Assembly (NCBI RefSeq): GCF_004006665.1
Contig: NZ_QOCL01000001.1
Span: 62,001 to 126,000, forward strand
Direction of reading: 5' to 3'
DNA from: Halobacteriovorax sp. HLS
GTDB lineage: Bacteria > Bdellovibrionota > Bacteriovoracia > Bacteriovoracales > Bacteriovoracaceae
Length of the DNA: 64,000 bases
Part shown: positions 35,657 through 44,845 of the stretch, in pieces
How positions within the stretch are numbered: the stretch's first letter is position 1
How the letters are laid out: the number at the start of each line of letters is the position of its first letter
Notes under the pieces: generated by a model
Told to the model about the DNA's origin: nothing
Seen by the model: the letters and a program-made list of their open reading frames with translations, nothing else
Database searches by the model: none
Made by a program: the position numbers and the translations under genes

Positions 35657-36115
35657 ATGCAAGTAGAATCAACTAGAGAATCCTCTCTTGTTTCCATTAA
35701 AGTTAAAGATATAATGACAACTGAGCTATTCGTGCTCTCTCCAGATCATAATCTAAAAGACTTAGACACTATAATGAACTGGAAATCAGTAAGGCATATA
35801 CCTGTTGTCGAAAATAATAAAATGGTAGGACTCATTACCCATAGAGACTTACTTAAAGTACTTGTCGAGATGTACTCATCACTTTCCACCAATGCAGACC
35901 TAAGAGAGTCAATACTTGTTGGAGAAGTAATGAACAAAGAGATCTTTGTTGTGTACCCTGAAACTCCTCTACAAGAAGCTGCTTCAATTATAAAAGAAAA
36001 GAAACTTGGTTGTTTGCCTGTTGTAGATGAGCAAACAAATTCCCTAATCGGTATTATTACTGAAGCTGACTTTGTGAAGTTCTTCGTTGATCAAGATATA
36101 TTAACAATGAGCTAA
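35657..36115 (+). CDS. CBS-domain pair protein
   Basis: 152 residues, essentially two CBS motifs and nothing else: MTTELFVLSPDHNLKDLDTI to GLITHRDLL, and MNKEIFVVYPETPLQEAASI to IGIITEADFV. CBS pairs bind adenosine nucleotides (AMP, ATP, SAM) and regulate partner proteins. Cytoplasmic. Strong ribosome-binding site (AAGGAG) and a strong terminator after it, so a single-gene unit. Partner unknown. Confidence 0.92.
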   Translation: MQVESTRESSLVSIKVKDIMTTELFVLSPDHNLKDLDTIMNWKSVRHIPVVENNKMVGLITHRDLLKVLVEMYSSLSTNADLRESILVGEVMNKEIFVVYPETPLQEAASIIKEKKLGCLPVVDEQTNSLIGIITEADFVKFFVDQDILTMS

Positions 36116-36124
36116 CTATTTAAA

Positions 36125-36157
36125 AAGGCGATGATCCTTCATCGCCTTGGCTTTTTT
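36125..36157 (+). terminator. Strong intrinsic terminator after the CBS gene
   Basis: A perfect 10-pair stem (AAGGCGATGA / TCATCGCCTT) around a TCCT loop, then GGC and six T residues. Located 9 bases after the CBS stop. The clearest rho-independent terminator in the window. Its tail overlaps the candidate -35 of the next gene. Confidence 0.92.
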
Positions 36158-36175
36158 GTTATTTTCTACTAATAT
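36147..36175 (+). promoter_or_regulatory. Candidate promoter overlapping a terminator tail
   Basis: TTGGCT (36147-36152), a 17-base spacer and TAATAT (36170-36175). The -10 ends 6 bases before the ATG at 36182 and no ribosome-binding site lies between, so the mRNA would be leaderless. The match to consensus is moderate (4 of 6 in each box). Confidence 0.35.
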
Positions 36176-36181
36176 CCATTC

Positions 36182-36814
36182 ATGATTCTACAACTAATAA
36201 CAATTCTAGTCCTTAATCTATTTGCTAATCCATTTAGTGTTGAAATTGAAACAATTAGACCAACTCAATTTAGTATTGGAAAAAAAGAGGCCTTAAAGAA
36301 AATTAAGAAAATTGAAAAACTTTACGCCAAGGGTAAACTTTCAAAATATCTAGAAAAGAAAACTGCTCCTGCTATTAAAGGACCCGAGAATCACTTATGG
36401 ATAATTGACAGACATCACACTAGCTACGCCATTTTAAATTCTGACATTCCATCAGCATATAAGAGAATACAAGTAAGAGTTATTCATGATTGGAGTAATC
36501 TAGAGCGTAAAGAGTTTCAAGCTAAGATGATCAAGAATAACTTTGTCTACCTTAAAGACACCGACTTTAGGCCAATTGCATTCAATAAACTTCCAAGACA
36601 TATAGCAGACCTAGTAGACAATCCCTTGAGAAGTATTGCCTCCAGAGCATTAGATGAAAAATGTTACAAAAAAACAGATACTCCCTATCAGCAATTCTAC
36701 TGGGCCGAACACTTCTACAATATGGGTACTCCAAATAAACTAGTAGAATTGAGTGAGGTTCTTCCTCTGTGCCACATTAGAGAAGCACGAGAACTGCCTG
36801 GATTTATTAAATAG
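36182..36814 (+). CDS. Exported ParB/sulfiredoxin-fold protein
   Basis: 210 residues with a hydrophobic N-terminus that reads as a signal peptide (MILQLITILVLNLFA). The domain has PTQFSIGKKEALKKI, then LWIIDRHHTSYAIL (D76, H78, H79), the motif of the ParBc_2 'putative ParB-like nuclease' family. The C-terminal half contains WAEHFYNMGTP. A ParB-fold enzyme outside the cytoplasm is unexpected; it might bind nucleotides or act as a nuclease on prey or environmental DNA. Function unproven. Confidence 0.75.
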   Translation: MILQLITILVLNLFANPFSVEIETIRPTQFSIGKKEALKKIKKIEKLYAKGKLSKYLEKKTAPAIKGPENHLWIIDRHHTSYAILNSDIPSAYKRIQVRVIHDWSNLERKEFQAKMIKNNFVYLKDTDFRPIAFNKLPRHIADLVDNPLRSIASRALDEKCYKKTDTPYQQFYWAEHFYNMGTPNKLVELSEVLPLCHIREARELPGFIK

Positions 36815-36904
36815 AATCAATAAGTTACAAATATCTAAACGAATTAGTTTGCCTTTTCTACAAAAGTTTTATATATCAAACAGTAAATTTACTAAAGGAT
36901 AAAT

Positions 36905-37891
36905 ATGAAAACTATAATCTTCTTACTACTAGTATCTGCCCTATCTATTCAGGCCAGTGAACTTACGATTTATACTTCAAGAAAAGAGCATTTAATAAAG
37001 CCAATTCTAGACCTTTACACTAAAGAAACTGGCGTAAAATTTAAATATACAACTAACAAAGATGGTGCCTTAATTGAGAGATTAAAAGCAGAAGGAAGCT
37101 CAACTCCAGCTGACCTACTCTTTACAGTTGATGGTGGAAACTTATGGTTTGCATCTACTCAGAACCTACTAGAGCCTATTAGCAGCAAAACACTAGAAGA
37201 AAATATCCCTAGCAATTTTAAAGATCCAAAAAATCAATGGTTCGGTTTATCTCTTAGGGCCAGAACAATAGTATATAGTACTAAAAGAGTTAAAGAGTCA
37301 GAGCTTTCTACTTACCAAGATCTAGCAGATAAGAAATGGAAAGGAAGGCTTTGCCTAAGAACTTCGAAGAAAGTTTACAATCAATCACTAGTCGCTGAAC
37401 TCATCGATACTCTTGGAAAAGAAGAAGCTAAGAGAGTTGTTGCAGGATGGGTTGCCAATAATGTTGAGATCTTCTCTAATGATACTGCGGCAATAAAAGC
37501 TATTATTGCTGGTCAATGTGACGTCACAATTGTGAATACTTATTACTTTGGAAGACTACTAAAAGAAAATAAAGATCTTCCTGTAAAAATATTCTGGCCA
37601 AATCAGAAAACAAAGCTTGGAGTACATATAAATGTTTCAGGAGCAGGTGTTCTAAAATATTCTAAGCATAAGAAAGAAGCTACAAAGTTTTTAGAATGGC
37701 TATCTAGTGGAAAGGCACAAGAGCTATTTGCTTCTGTAAATATGGAATATCCAGCAAATCCAAATGTTAACTTAGACCCATTAGTAAAAAGCTGGGGAAG
37801 TTTCAAATCTGACAAAGAGTTTAATTTATCCAAAGCTGGAATGCTACAAAAGGATGCTATCAAGCTAATGCATGAAGTTCATTACAAATAG
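36905..37891 (+). CDS. Iron(III) ABC transporter substrate-binding protein
   Basis: 328 residues: signal peptide (ending IQA-SE) and a class II periplasmic binding fold. LTIYTSRKEHLIKPILDLYTKETGV opens the protein as in FutA/FbpA; tyrosines in NTYYFGRLL are the tandem Tyr that coordinate ferric iron in this family. Captures Fe3+ in the periplasm for the permease encoded next, which its gene overlaps by 20 bases. Good ribosome-binding site (AAAGGA). Confidence 0.9.
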   Translation: MKTIIFLLLVSALSIQASELTIYTSRKEHLIKPILDLYTKETGVKFKYTTNKDGALIERLKAEGSSTPADLLFTVDGGNLWFASTQNLLEPISSKTLEENIPSNFKDPKNQWFGLSLRARTIVYSTKRVKESELSTYQDLADKKWKGRLCLRTSKKVYNQSLVAELIDTLGKEEAKRVVAGWVANNVEIFSNDTAAIKAIIAGQCDVTIVNTYYFGRLLKENKDLPVKIFWPNQKTKLGVHINVSGAGVLKYSKHKKEATKFLEWLSSGKAQELFASVNMEYPANPNVNLDPLVKSWGSFKSDKEFNLSKAGMLQKDAIKLMHEVHYK

Positions 37892-39509
37892 TTTTGGAGG
37901 CTTAAACAACAAGCATTCCACTCAAAAAGTATTCATTCTAGCAATATGTACTCTAATCATGTTGCCCTTTATGGCCTTAATTTATAAGGCCATTTTTGGT
38001 TTTGAAGCTGACCCTACAGTATGGGATCATGCTCTAAAGAATGTAGTGCCATCTGTTATTTATAATACATTCATGCTCGCCGTTTTGACTTTATTATTTT
38101 CACTGACACTAGGGCTTATCGCGGCATGGCTTTGCTCATTTACAAACTTTAAATACAAAAAGTTATTACACTTCCTCTCAATAGTTCCACTAATCTTTCC
38201 ACTATATGTTCTAGCGTTTATTTATGTTGGATTATTTGAGTACTCTTCTGGATTCATGGAGTTTTTTCGTGAGTCTTTGGATATTAATCTTCATAGCTAT
38301 TTTAAGATAAAGTCTATTCTAGGAAGTTCATTGATTTTTTCTTTTGGATTATTTCCTTATGTATATTTAATGTTAAAACAATCTTTTGATAATCAAGGGC
38401 CACAACTATTCCAAGTCTCGAGGTCACTGGGTCTAAGCAAAATACAAACATTTTTTAAAATCTCAATTCCTATGGCAAGGCCGTGGATTCTTGCCGCCAC
38501 CACAATTATTTTAATGGAAACTCTCGCCGACTTTGGAGCCGTGTCAGTTTTCAATGTAGATACATTCACAACTGCAATTTACCAATCATGGACAGGTATG
38601 TACTCTCTTTCAACAGCAACGAAGCTAAGTACTTTCCTAATAGTAGTGGCAATTTTTATACTTTTAATAGAAGTGAAATATACTGAAAAACAAAAATACA
38701 CTTCTAAAAAGAGTAACAAGAGTAATAATATCTTTATCCTTTCAAAATCGCAGCAACTTATTGCTTCAGTATGGCTACTAATTACAGCTTTACTAACTTT
38801 TATAATCCCGATAACTCAACTACTCTTGTGGGTAAGAAACCTTATTACAATAGAGCAAATTGAAAAGAATATTCCTTATCTTTTAAATTCAATTAAGATT
38901 GCTCTTACCACCGCTATCATAACTACTATAGTTGCATTACTTGTGTGCGCGGGAGCAAAACTTATAAACAGTAAGTTTTGGACAAGAGTGAATAAGGCAT
39001 CAACTCTTGGCTATGCCATTCCAGGAAGCATAATAGCGGTAGCTGTTTTCAGTTTATTTACACAAATAAAATCAATTCTTGGCCCGTCCATAGATCAAAA
39101 CACATTTCTCTATATTATTTTAATTGTTGGATTAATGACAAGATTTCTTTCTCTTGCCTTTAAAAGTATAGAATCTGCTTTAAAGAAAATTTCCAATAAT
39201 ACTGATAAAGCGGCTAGATCAATGGGAGCACGTCCCATTGAGATTCTTCATAAAATATATATCCCTATTATAAAGGGCGGTATATCGAGCGCTTTTATAA
39301 TGATTTTCATTGAAGTTATGAAGGAGATGCCAATGACCCTAATGTTAAGACCATTTGGTCATGACACATTGTCAGTTAAAGTATATGAATTTACTTCTGA
39401 GGGCGAGTGGGAAAAGGCCTCCATTGCAGGTCTAATGATTGTGCTAACAGGAATGATCTCAGTTGCCCTATTAATTTTCTCATCTCGCCAAAAAAGGGAA
39501 AGAATATGA
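37872..39509 (+). CDS. Iron(III) ABC transporter permease (FbpB-like)
   Basis: 545 residues with about 12 transmembrane segments in two homologous halves, each with a binding-protein-dependent transport loop (SRSLGLSKIQTFFKISIPMA near 185-205 and ARSMGARPIEILHKIYIPII near 450-470). This double-permease build is typical of FbpB/FutB. The chosen ATG overlaps the previous gene by 20 bases; a GGAGG at 37895-37899 lies inside the start region with no start codon at the right distance, so the true start is not certain. The stop overlaps the ATPase start (ATGA). Confidence 0.9.
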   Translation: MKFITNSFGGLNNKHSTQKVFILAICTLIMLPFMALIYKAIFGFEADPTVWDHALKNVVPSVIYNTFMLAVLTLLFSLTLGLIAAWLCSFTNFKYKKLLHFLSIVPLIFPLYVLAFIYVGLFEYSSGFMEFFRESLDINLHSYFKIKSILGSSLIFSFGLFPYVYLMLKQSFDNQGPQLFQVSRSLGLSKIQTFFKISIPMARPWILAATTIILMETLADFGAVSVFNVDTFTTAIYQSWTGMYSLSTATKLSTFLIVVAIFILLIEVKYTEKQKYTSKKSNKSNNIFILSKSQQLIASVWLLITALLTFIIPITQLLLWVRNLITIEQIEKNIPYLLNSIKIALTTAIITTIVALLVCAGAKLINSKFWTRVNKASTLGYAIPGSIIAVAVFSLFTQIKSILGPSIDQNTFLYIILIVGLMTRFLSLAFKSIESALKKISNNTDKAARSMGARPIEILHKIYIPIIKGGISSAFIMIFIEVMKEMPMTLMLRPFGHDTLSVKVYEFTSEGEWEKASIAGLMIVLTGMISVALLIFSSRQKRERI

Positions 39510-40549
39510 GTATCCTTACAGTAGAGTCTATTAATTTCAGCTATCCAGATAATAAAGTAATAAACAACCTTAGTTTCGATTTAGAAGAAGGCGAAATTCT
39601 TTGTGTTCTTGGAGAAAGTGGTTGTGGAAAGTCGACACTCTTTCATTGTATATCTGGGTTTGAAGATATTTCAAGCGGCTCGATAAGCTACAACGGTGAG
39701 ATTATCTCTTCTAATAATTTTACGAAATCACCTGAGACAAGAAATATTTCTCTGGTTTTCCAAGATTATGCTCTTTTTCCACATTTAAATATCGAACAAA
39801 ACATCCGTTTTGCAATACGAAAATCAAGTAAGAAGGATCAAGATAAAATCTTAAATGACGTTCTCTGTCTTGTTAATCTAGAGAAAGAAAATAAGAAATA
39901 CCCTCACGAGTTATCTGGAGGCCAGCAACAAAGAGTTGCCATTGCAAGATCAATTGCAAGTGGTAGCAAGCTAATTCTCTTTGATGAGCCATTTAGTAAC
40001 TTGGACCCTACTCTTAGAAAATCGTTACGATTAGAGCTTAGAGAAATTTTAAAAAAGGCAAAAATTAGTGCTATCTTTATAACTCATGATCAAAATGAGG
40101 CGTATGATATAGCAGACAGAATAGCTATTTTAGATAATGGCCAAATAATTCAAGAAGCTACCCCAAGAGAAATATATCAAGGACCTAAGAATTTATTTGT
40201 AGCGAACTTCTTAGGTAGTAAAAATACTATCCCAGCAAAATATAATAACGATAAAAATACATTCTACTGCCCTCTATTCGAAATGCAGGCCACTTGTAAA
40301 CACGACTCTAATAGGAGCTATTTCTTCTACATTCCTTCGGATGCTATAAGCACAGAGCTATGTGACAAGAATAAATATATGTTCAAAGTTATCTCTAGCC
40401 AATTTAGAGGAGATCACTTCCACTTAGCTCTAGAGTGTAATGATATTCAACTACAACTCTCCCGATCGAGTAGTGACATGGAAGGTTTTTGTGACGATGA
40501 ACTTTGCCTTTACTTCGACTTTGATAAGATTAGAATTATTACAAACTAA
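39506..40549 (+). CDS. Iron(III) ABC transporter ATP-binding protein (FbpC-like)
   Basis: 347 residues from the ATG at 39506. This start has GGGAAAG before it and overlaps the permease stop as ATGA; the frame is open further upstream but that part lies inside the permease gene. Walker A GESGCGKST, Q-loop FQDYALFPH, signature LSGGQQQR, Walker B LILFDEPFSN and H-loop FITHDQ are all intact. The C-terminal 110 residues form a TOBE-like regulatory region. Energises ferric iron uptake with the two upstream genes. Confidence 0.93.
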   Translation: MSILTVESINFSYPDNKVINNLSFDLEEGEILCVLGESGCGKSTLFHCISGFEDISSGSISYNGEIISSNNFTKSPETRNISLVFQDYALFPHLNIEQNIRFAIRKSSKKDQDKILNDVLCLVNLEKENKKYPHELSGGQQQRVAIARSIASGSKLILFDEPFSNLDPTLRKSLRLELREILKKAKISAIFITHDQNEAYDIADRIAILDNGQIIQEATPREIYQGPKNLFVANFLGSKNTIPAKYNNDKNTFYCPLFEMQATCKHDSNRSYFFYIPSDAISTELCDKNKYMFKVISSQFRGDHFHLALECNDIQLQLSRSSSDMEGFCDDELCLYFDFDKIRIITN

Positions 40550-42468
40550 TCAATTTGAGGAAAAGGAACTGAGAGGATCAGACATACCATTTTCAAATAC
40601 ATCAGCTCTATAGGAGTAACAACATTATCACTAAGAATTCCTCTGACTAATGACTTAATTAACTTTTCAGTCTCCTCGTCTTTCAGAAACTTTAACGACT
40701 CTAACGATTGTTTTACGCACTTATAATTTAACTGAGACTTGTCTCTTAACGTGATACTTACCCCTAGCTCCTTGATCGCCTGAGAAAAAGAACTCGTATC
40801 ATTTTTAGAATTATTTGATGTCAAATTCCAAAAGCTTAGAACTACACTCACTTCCTCCAAGTTATCAGTGAGAAGACTTCCTTTCTTATACCTAGTATCC
40901 AACTTATTTTCATTAATTAAGCTCTCTAAAACACTTAGTAAAAGAAATTCGCGAACATTAGTTTTTGAGTCACTAAAGATTAGAACATTAATAACTTCGA
41001 ACATCTTATCTCTGTCTTTTGACTTCAACCTCTTTAATGCGGGCATTGCTAATTCGATCAAAGAAAAGCGAGCTTTTTGTGGCATTGAAATCATGTTATC
41101 AACGATTTGAATTAGACTTTGTAAAGATGATTCATCTAATCGCTCCCTTAATAAATCAATTTGATCTTGTCTTTTTTTAAAATTATTGTGATCAACAAAT
41201 AAGGAATAGATAACAAGAACACAGTCTTGCTTCTTATACAGAAAGTTTCTAACTTCAAGAGGTATAAGTGTATTTAAAATATTTTGACTATTAACAAGAG
41301 ATGCGTCATCAACACTGCCAATGCGATTTATAATTCCTACTTGATTTTCTTCATCGTTAATTAACCCTTTCTTAATCAAGTGCTGCGTAGCCTTTTTCTT
41401 TTCTTGGGCCTTCCATTTTTCGTCAAAGACTTCTTTTTCAAAGTCATGTCTCTCATTTTTTAAAAAGTTCTCTCTATCAAACTTTGGATCAACATGTTCA
41501 ATACGGCTAAGAATTGTTGGATGAGTGGCCATCATACTATTTAAGCTCAATCCCTGTGAAAAGAACATATGCGCAATTTGCTTAGAGCTTGTACTGCTAA
41601 TCCATTTCGTTTGTTGTAGATATATTTTTTTAAATAATCTAATCAGTGATTGAGGATTTCGAGTGTACTGAACAGAACAACTATCTGCGAGATATTCTCT
41701 TTCTCTAGATATTCTCGCCTGAATTAGAGACGCAAAAAAGTGACCAATATAACCTACTACAAAGATAGCAAGTCCTACAATAACAATAGAACCAGAGGAG
41801 TCTTTACTATTAGATCTTCTCACAGTTCTTCTAGAAGATCGCGCTCTCATCAACACCCTACCGATTTCACCAATAACAAGTATTCCAAATAGGACTGCTA
41901 TCAGTCTCATATTTAGTAGCATATCTCCATTAAAAATATGTCCGTATTCGTGAGCAACAACGGCCTGCAATTCATCACGGTCTAGGTAGTCTAATGTTCC
42001 TTGTGTTACACATATGGCGCAATCATTAATATCATGACCTGCTGCGAATGCATTGATACTCGACTCTCTGTCTAAAACAAAGATGGCCGGTATCGCTACT
42101 CCACTAGCAATACTAATCTCCTCAACCACATTTCTATAAATGAGTTCTTTTTCTGTGAGCTCACCTTTAAGTTCTCTGGCACCTAGCATTTTTGCAACAC
42201 TTCTTCCTCCACTTGAGAGTTGAAGTTTTTTAAGGAAATAGGCTCCAGAGATGATAAGGATTGTTCCACAGGTCGTAATAGCAATACACTTAAGTATCGC
42301 AGCACTAAAAAATCCAGTCGCAGAAGTATTGTGACCTACGAACGAAATATAAGTGTAGATTCCAACAATATTGACGGCAATAATTATTCCTACTACAGAG
42401 AGTAGGAATAAATAAATATATGATCTTGTCTTTGAACGAGATTGACGTTGTTTTTCCCAAAAATTCAT
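40546..42468 (-). CDS. M48 (HtpX-like) membrane metallopeptidase with long C-terminal extension
   Basis: 640 residues. TM helices lie at about 17-42, 58-80 and two more after the active site. The zinc motif is H173-E-Y-G-H177; the downstream SREREYLADSCSVQ provides the third ligand (E) region of M48 peptidases. Residues about 335-640 form a helical cytoplasmic extension not found in HtpX and not recognised. It is coupled to lemA (2-base gap). LemA-M48 pairs are common and are thought to act in membrane protein quality control, though the mechanism is unclear. Confidence 0.9.
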   Translation of the reverse strand: MNFWEKQRQSRSKTRSYIYLFLLSVVGIIIAVNIVGIYTYISFVGHNTSATGFFSAAILKCIAITTCGTILIISGAYFLKKLQLSSGGRSVAKMLGARELKGELTEKELIYRNVVEEISIASGVAIPAIFVLDRESSINAFAAGHDINDCAICVTQGTLDYLDRDELQAVVAHEYGHIFNGDMLLNMRLIAVLFGILVIGEIGRVLMRARSSRRTVRRSNSKDSSGSIVIVGLAIFVVGYIGHFFASLIQARISREREYLADSCSVQYTRNPQSLIRLFKKIYLQQTKWISSTSSKQIAHMFFSQGLSLNSMMATHPTILSRIEHVDPKFDRENFLKNERHDFEKEVFDEKWKAQEKKKATQHLIKKGLINDEENQVGIINRIGSVDDASLVNSQNILNTLIPLEVRNFLYKKQDCVLVIYSLFVDHNNFKKRQDQIDLLRERLDESSLQSLIQIVDNMISMPQKARFSLIELAMPALKRLKSKDRDKMFEVINVLIFSDSKTNVREFLLLSVLESLINENKLDTRYKKGSLLTDNLEEVSVVLSFWNLTSNNSKNDTSSFSQAIKELGVSITLRDKSQLNYKCVKQSLESLKFLKDEETEKLIKSLVRGILSDNVVTPIELMYLKMVCLILSVPFPQID

Positions 42469-42470
42469 TT

Positions 42471-43070
42471 TTAGAATTCTACTTTAACTGCTTCTCTTTC
42501 AACATTATTAGTAATTTCCCAAAGAGTTGCCGCAATGAAATTAAACATTCCTGCAATAATATTAGAAGGAAAAACTTCTCTTGTATTATTATAATCTGTC
42601 ACAGAATCATTATAGTGTTGTCTTGCGAATGAAATTTTATTTTCAGTACTCTTAAGTTCTTCCATAAGATCACTCATAGTAGAATCTGATTTAATTTCAG
42701 GGTAGCTCTCACTTACTGCAAATAACTTACCTAAAGTTTGAGAAAGCATTCCTTCCATTTGCATAGAGTTTTTCATTCCTTCTATATTTCCAGCATTACC
42801 ACCTAAGGCCTTCATCGCTCCAGCCGCTTGATTTCTTGCCATAATTACTGCTTCAAGAGTTTCACGCTCGTGAGACATAAACTTCTTAGCTGTTTCTACA
42901 AGATTAGGAATTAGGTCATACCTTCTTTTAAGTTGAACATCAATTTGCTTAAAAGAATTCTGATACTCATTTCTCTTTCTAACTAAGGAGTTATATATAC
43001 CTATAAAATAGAATATTAAGAACAAACCAATTAGAGCGAATACCGCCATGCCGATGAAAATAATTTCCAT
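42471..43070 (-). CDS. lemA: LemA family protein
   Basis: 199 residues: one N-terminal membrane helix (about 4-24), then a long helical bundle. KRNEYQNSFKQIDVQLKRRYDLIPNLVE (split here as YQNSFKQIDVQLKRRYDLI and PNLVE) is the LemA hallmark, with AKKFMSHERETLEAV and NREVFPSNIIAGMF further on. Found next to an M48 peptidase as in many bacteria. Strong ribosome-binding site (TAGGAG). The function of LemA is undefined beyond this association. Confidence 0.94.
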   Translation of the reverse strand: MEIIFIGMAVFALIGLFLIFYFIGIYNSLVRKRNEYQNSFKQIDVQLKRRYDLIPNLVETAKKFMSHERETLEAVIMARNQAAGAMKALGGNAGNIEGMKNSMQMEGMLSQTLGKLFAVSESYPEIKSDSTMSDLMEELKSTENKISFARQHYNDSVTDYNNTREVFPSNIIAGMFNFIAATLWEITNNVEREAVKVEF

Positions 43071-43134
43071 TATTACTCCTAAATTATCTTTATAATTTTA
43101 TTATTAAGTATACTTTATTACATTAAAATAATTC

Positions 43135-44232
43135 TTACTGAAATTCAACTTGCCACCAAGCTTGAATCTCCGAACAGGGAGAATTATTCTTATTACCGCA
43201 AATATTCCCACCAGGATGTCCTTTACCATTATGGCTTCCTGCAGGCATATTTATCATCTCATTATTAGTCGCACTCCCTCCGGCACCTGGAGAAGGACTA
43301 AGAAGAGAATTAAAATGCTGGTCATAATTAACTGCGTGACAACTTGAGCATCTACTGTCTAGTAGAGGTTTTACATTATTTTGATAGAAGTCATACCCTT
43401 CGATACTTGGAGCATATGTATAAATATTTTGAGGAGAATTAGCTAGAGCGATCTCTTGCTGATTTGAATCAATAGCATAACCGTATAACTGGTGAGCGCT
43501 TCCATCTCTATATTGAGAAGGAATGAAGAATATGAAACCATGATTTCCTGTTACACTACCTCCAGGAAGATTCGCACTCACACTTCCTAGAAATGTTCCA
43601 CTTCCCTTTGGTCCATCGAGATAGAATTCAACTTGAAGTGTACTATTGACATTAAAACTATCTCCTGCCCAACCATTAATCTTTCCCAAAGAGCTTATAA
43701 CATCAACACTTCCCATGACACCGCTTCCACTATTAGTTGGAGGATTATCTACAACAGGAGGATTAAGTTGAGAAAACTCTAGGGCATACCAATTCGCAAA
43801 TTTTTCACAAATACCTTCTGTAGAATTAGCACATTTGACTCCACCAGCGTGGGCCATACTTCCAATCATTTTCATATTAAGAGTTGAGCCTTGATAATTT
43901 GTAGAATTCATCATGAGCGCCTTAAGCTGATCATATTCTCCTACACTGATCGGTGCTCCGCCATTACTAGAGTGACAAAGAAGACAGTTTTGAGCTTGAA
44001 GTGCAGGACTAACAACTTCTTCATAGTAGCTATAGGCATTTGCATAATCAGTTGAAGGTGTACTAATTTCAGAAGGTGCAGTGCTTGAAGTATCATAAGA
44101 AGTTGAAGAACTGTTTTTATTCTTATAGTTAACTTTTGCATTTTGAGGAGTGATCATTAAGTCGCAGTGAGTATATGTTACTAACAAAACGACAACGAGA
44201 ACAATACTTGACCATTTAAATTTATTTTCCAT
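43135..44232 (-). CDS. Envelope protein with YTHC signal and two c-type heme motifs
   Basis: 365 residues. The hydrophobic signal ends in VTYTHC (C23), a variant lipobox with histidine before the cysteine. Two heme-attachment motifs are visible: C83-L-L-C86-H87 and C295-S-S-C298-H299. Between them, about 170-285, is a beta-rich stretch (LQVEFYLDGPKGSGTFLGSV) like an adhesion or carbohydrate-binding domain. Additional cysteines (CANSTEGICEKF; ICGNKNNSPC) may form disulfides. Divergent from the YceI/cytochrome pair. Probably an outer-membrane or periplasmic diheme protein; electron partner unknown. Confidence 0.8.
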   Translation of the reverse strand: MENKFKWSSIVLVVVLLVTYTHCDLMITPQNAKVNYKNKNSSSTSYDTSSTAPSEISTPSTDYANAYSYYEEVVSPALQAQNCLLCHSSNGGAPISVGEYDQLKALMMNSTNYQGSTLNMKMIGSMAHAGGVKCANSTEGICEKFANWYALEFSQLNPPVVDNPPTNSGSGVMGSVDVISSLGKINGWAGDSFNVNSTLQVEFYLDGPKGSGTFLGSVSANLPGGSVTGNHGFIFFIPSQYRDGSAHQLYGYAIDSNQQEIALANSPQNIYTYAPSIEGYDFYQNNVKPLLDSRCSSCHAVNYDQHFNSLLSPSPGAGGSATNNEMINMPAGSHNGKGHPGGNICGNKNNSPCSEIQAWWQVEFQ

Positions 44233-44353
44233 TTTTTCACCTTCTAAAGAAATACTATTTTCTATTCGGATGTTTGAGTAAAATATTAAGGTCGAAAATT
44301 CCCATTTTATGCTCTTGAGATATCAGGTAAACTAATACCATTGTGAGGTTTAA

Positions 44354-44845
44354 ATGAAACAAAGTTTTTTAGTCAAGATTGTCTTATTTTTAGTTTTTTC
44401 TTTTTCTTCAATGGCCGCGAGTAAAGGCGTCATAGTTGATGTTAACCTCTCTCCAGCAGGCAGTTTTCAAATCAAAGGTAAGCTCAAGGGTTCAGTTACT
44501 CAAAAAGGCGACAAGTTAATTTCCAATTCACTTTATGCTTCTGTTCAAAAGTTTAAAACAGGAATGGATCTTAGAGATGACCACACAAAAAAGAAACTTG
44601 AGTATAAGAAGTATCCAAAAGTTGAAATATTGAAGGCCGCAGGAAAAGACGGGAAAGGTCAGGCCATTATCCAAATTAGATCTATAAAGAAGAAGGTCTC
44701 CTTTACATATAAGAAATTAAACTCAAAGTATATTCAAGCAGTTTTTAATTTAAGTCTTAAAGACTTTAACTTTGAGGGTATAAACTATATGGGTGTAGGT
44801 GTAAAAGATATTGTTAAAGTAACTGCTACTGTACCGGTTAAGTAA
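44354..44845 (+). CDS. YceI-like periplasmic lipid-binding-fold protein
   Basis: 163 residues: signal peptide (ending SMA-AS) and a YceI-type lipocalin-like domain with the pattern VSVQKFKTGMDLRDDHTKKK (LYASVQKFKTGMDLRDDHTK in the protein), matching the conserved 'tgnelRDkHl' region of YceI. The family binds isoprenoids such as polyprenyl or quinone chains. The stop overlaps the ATG of the following cytochrome gene by one base, suggesting a quinone-linked redox pair. Confidence 0.82.
   Translation: MKQSFLVKIVLFLVFSFSSMAASKGVIVDVNLSPAGSFQIKGKLKGSVTQKGDKLISNSLYASVQKFKTGMDLRDDHTKKKLEYKKYPKVEILKAAGKDGKGQAIIQIRSIKKKVSFTYKKLNSKYIQAVFNLSLKDFNFEGINYMGVGVKDIVKVTATVPVK

Noticed and set aside
37895-37900. 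GGAGG as the ribosome-binding site of an iron permease start after 37900
   Set aside because: No ATG, GTG or TTG lies at a suitable distance in frame; kept the upstream ATG at 37872.
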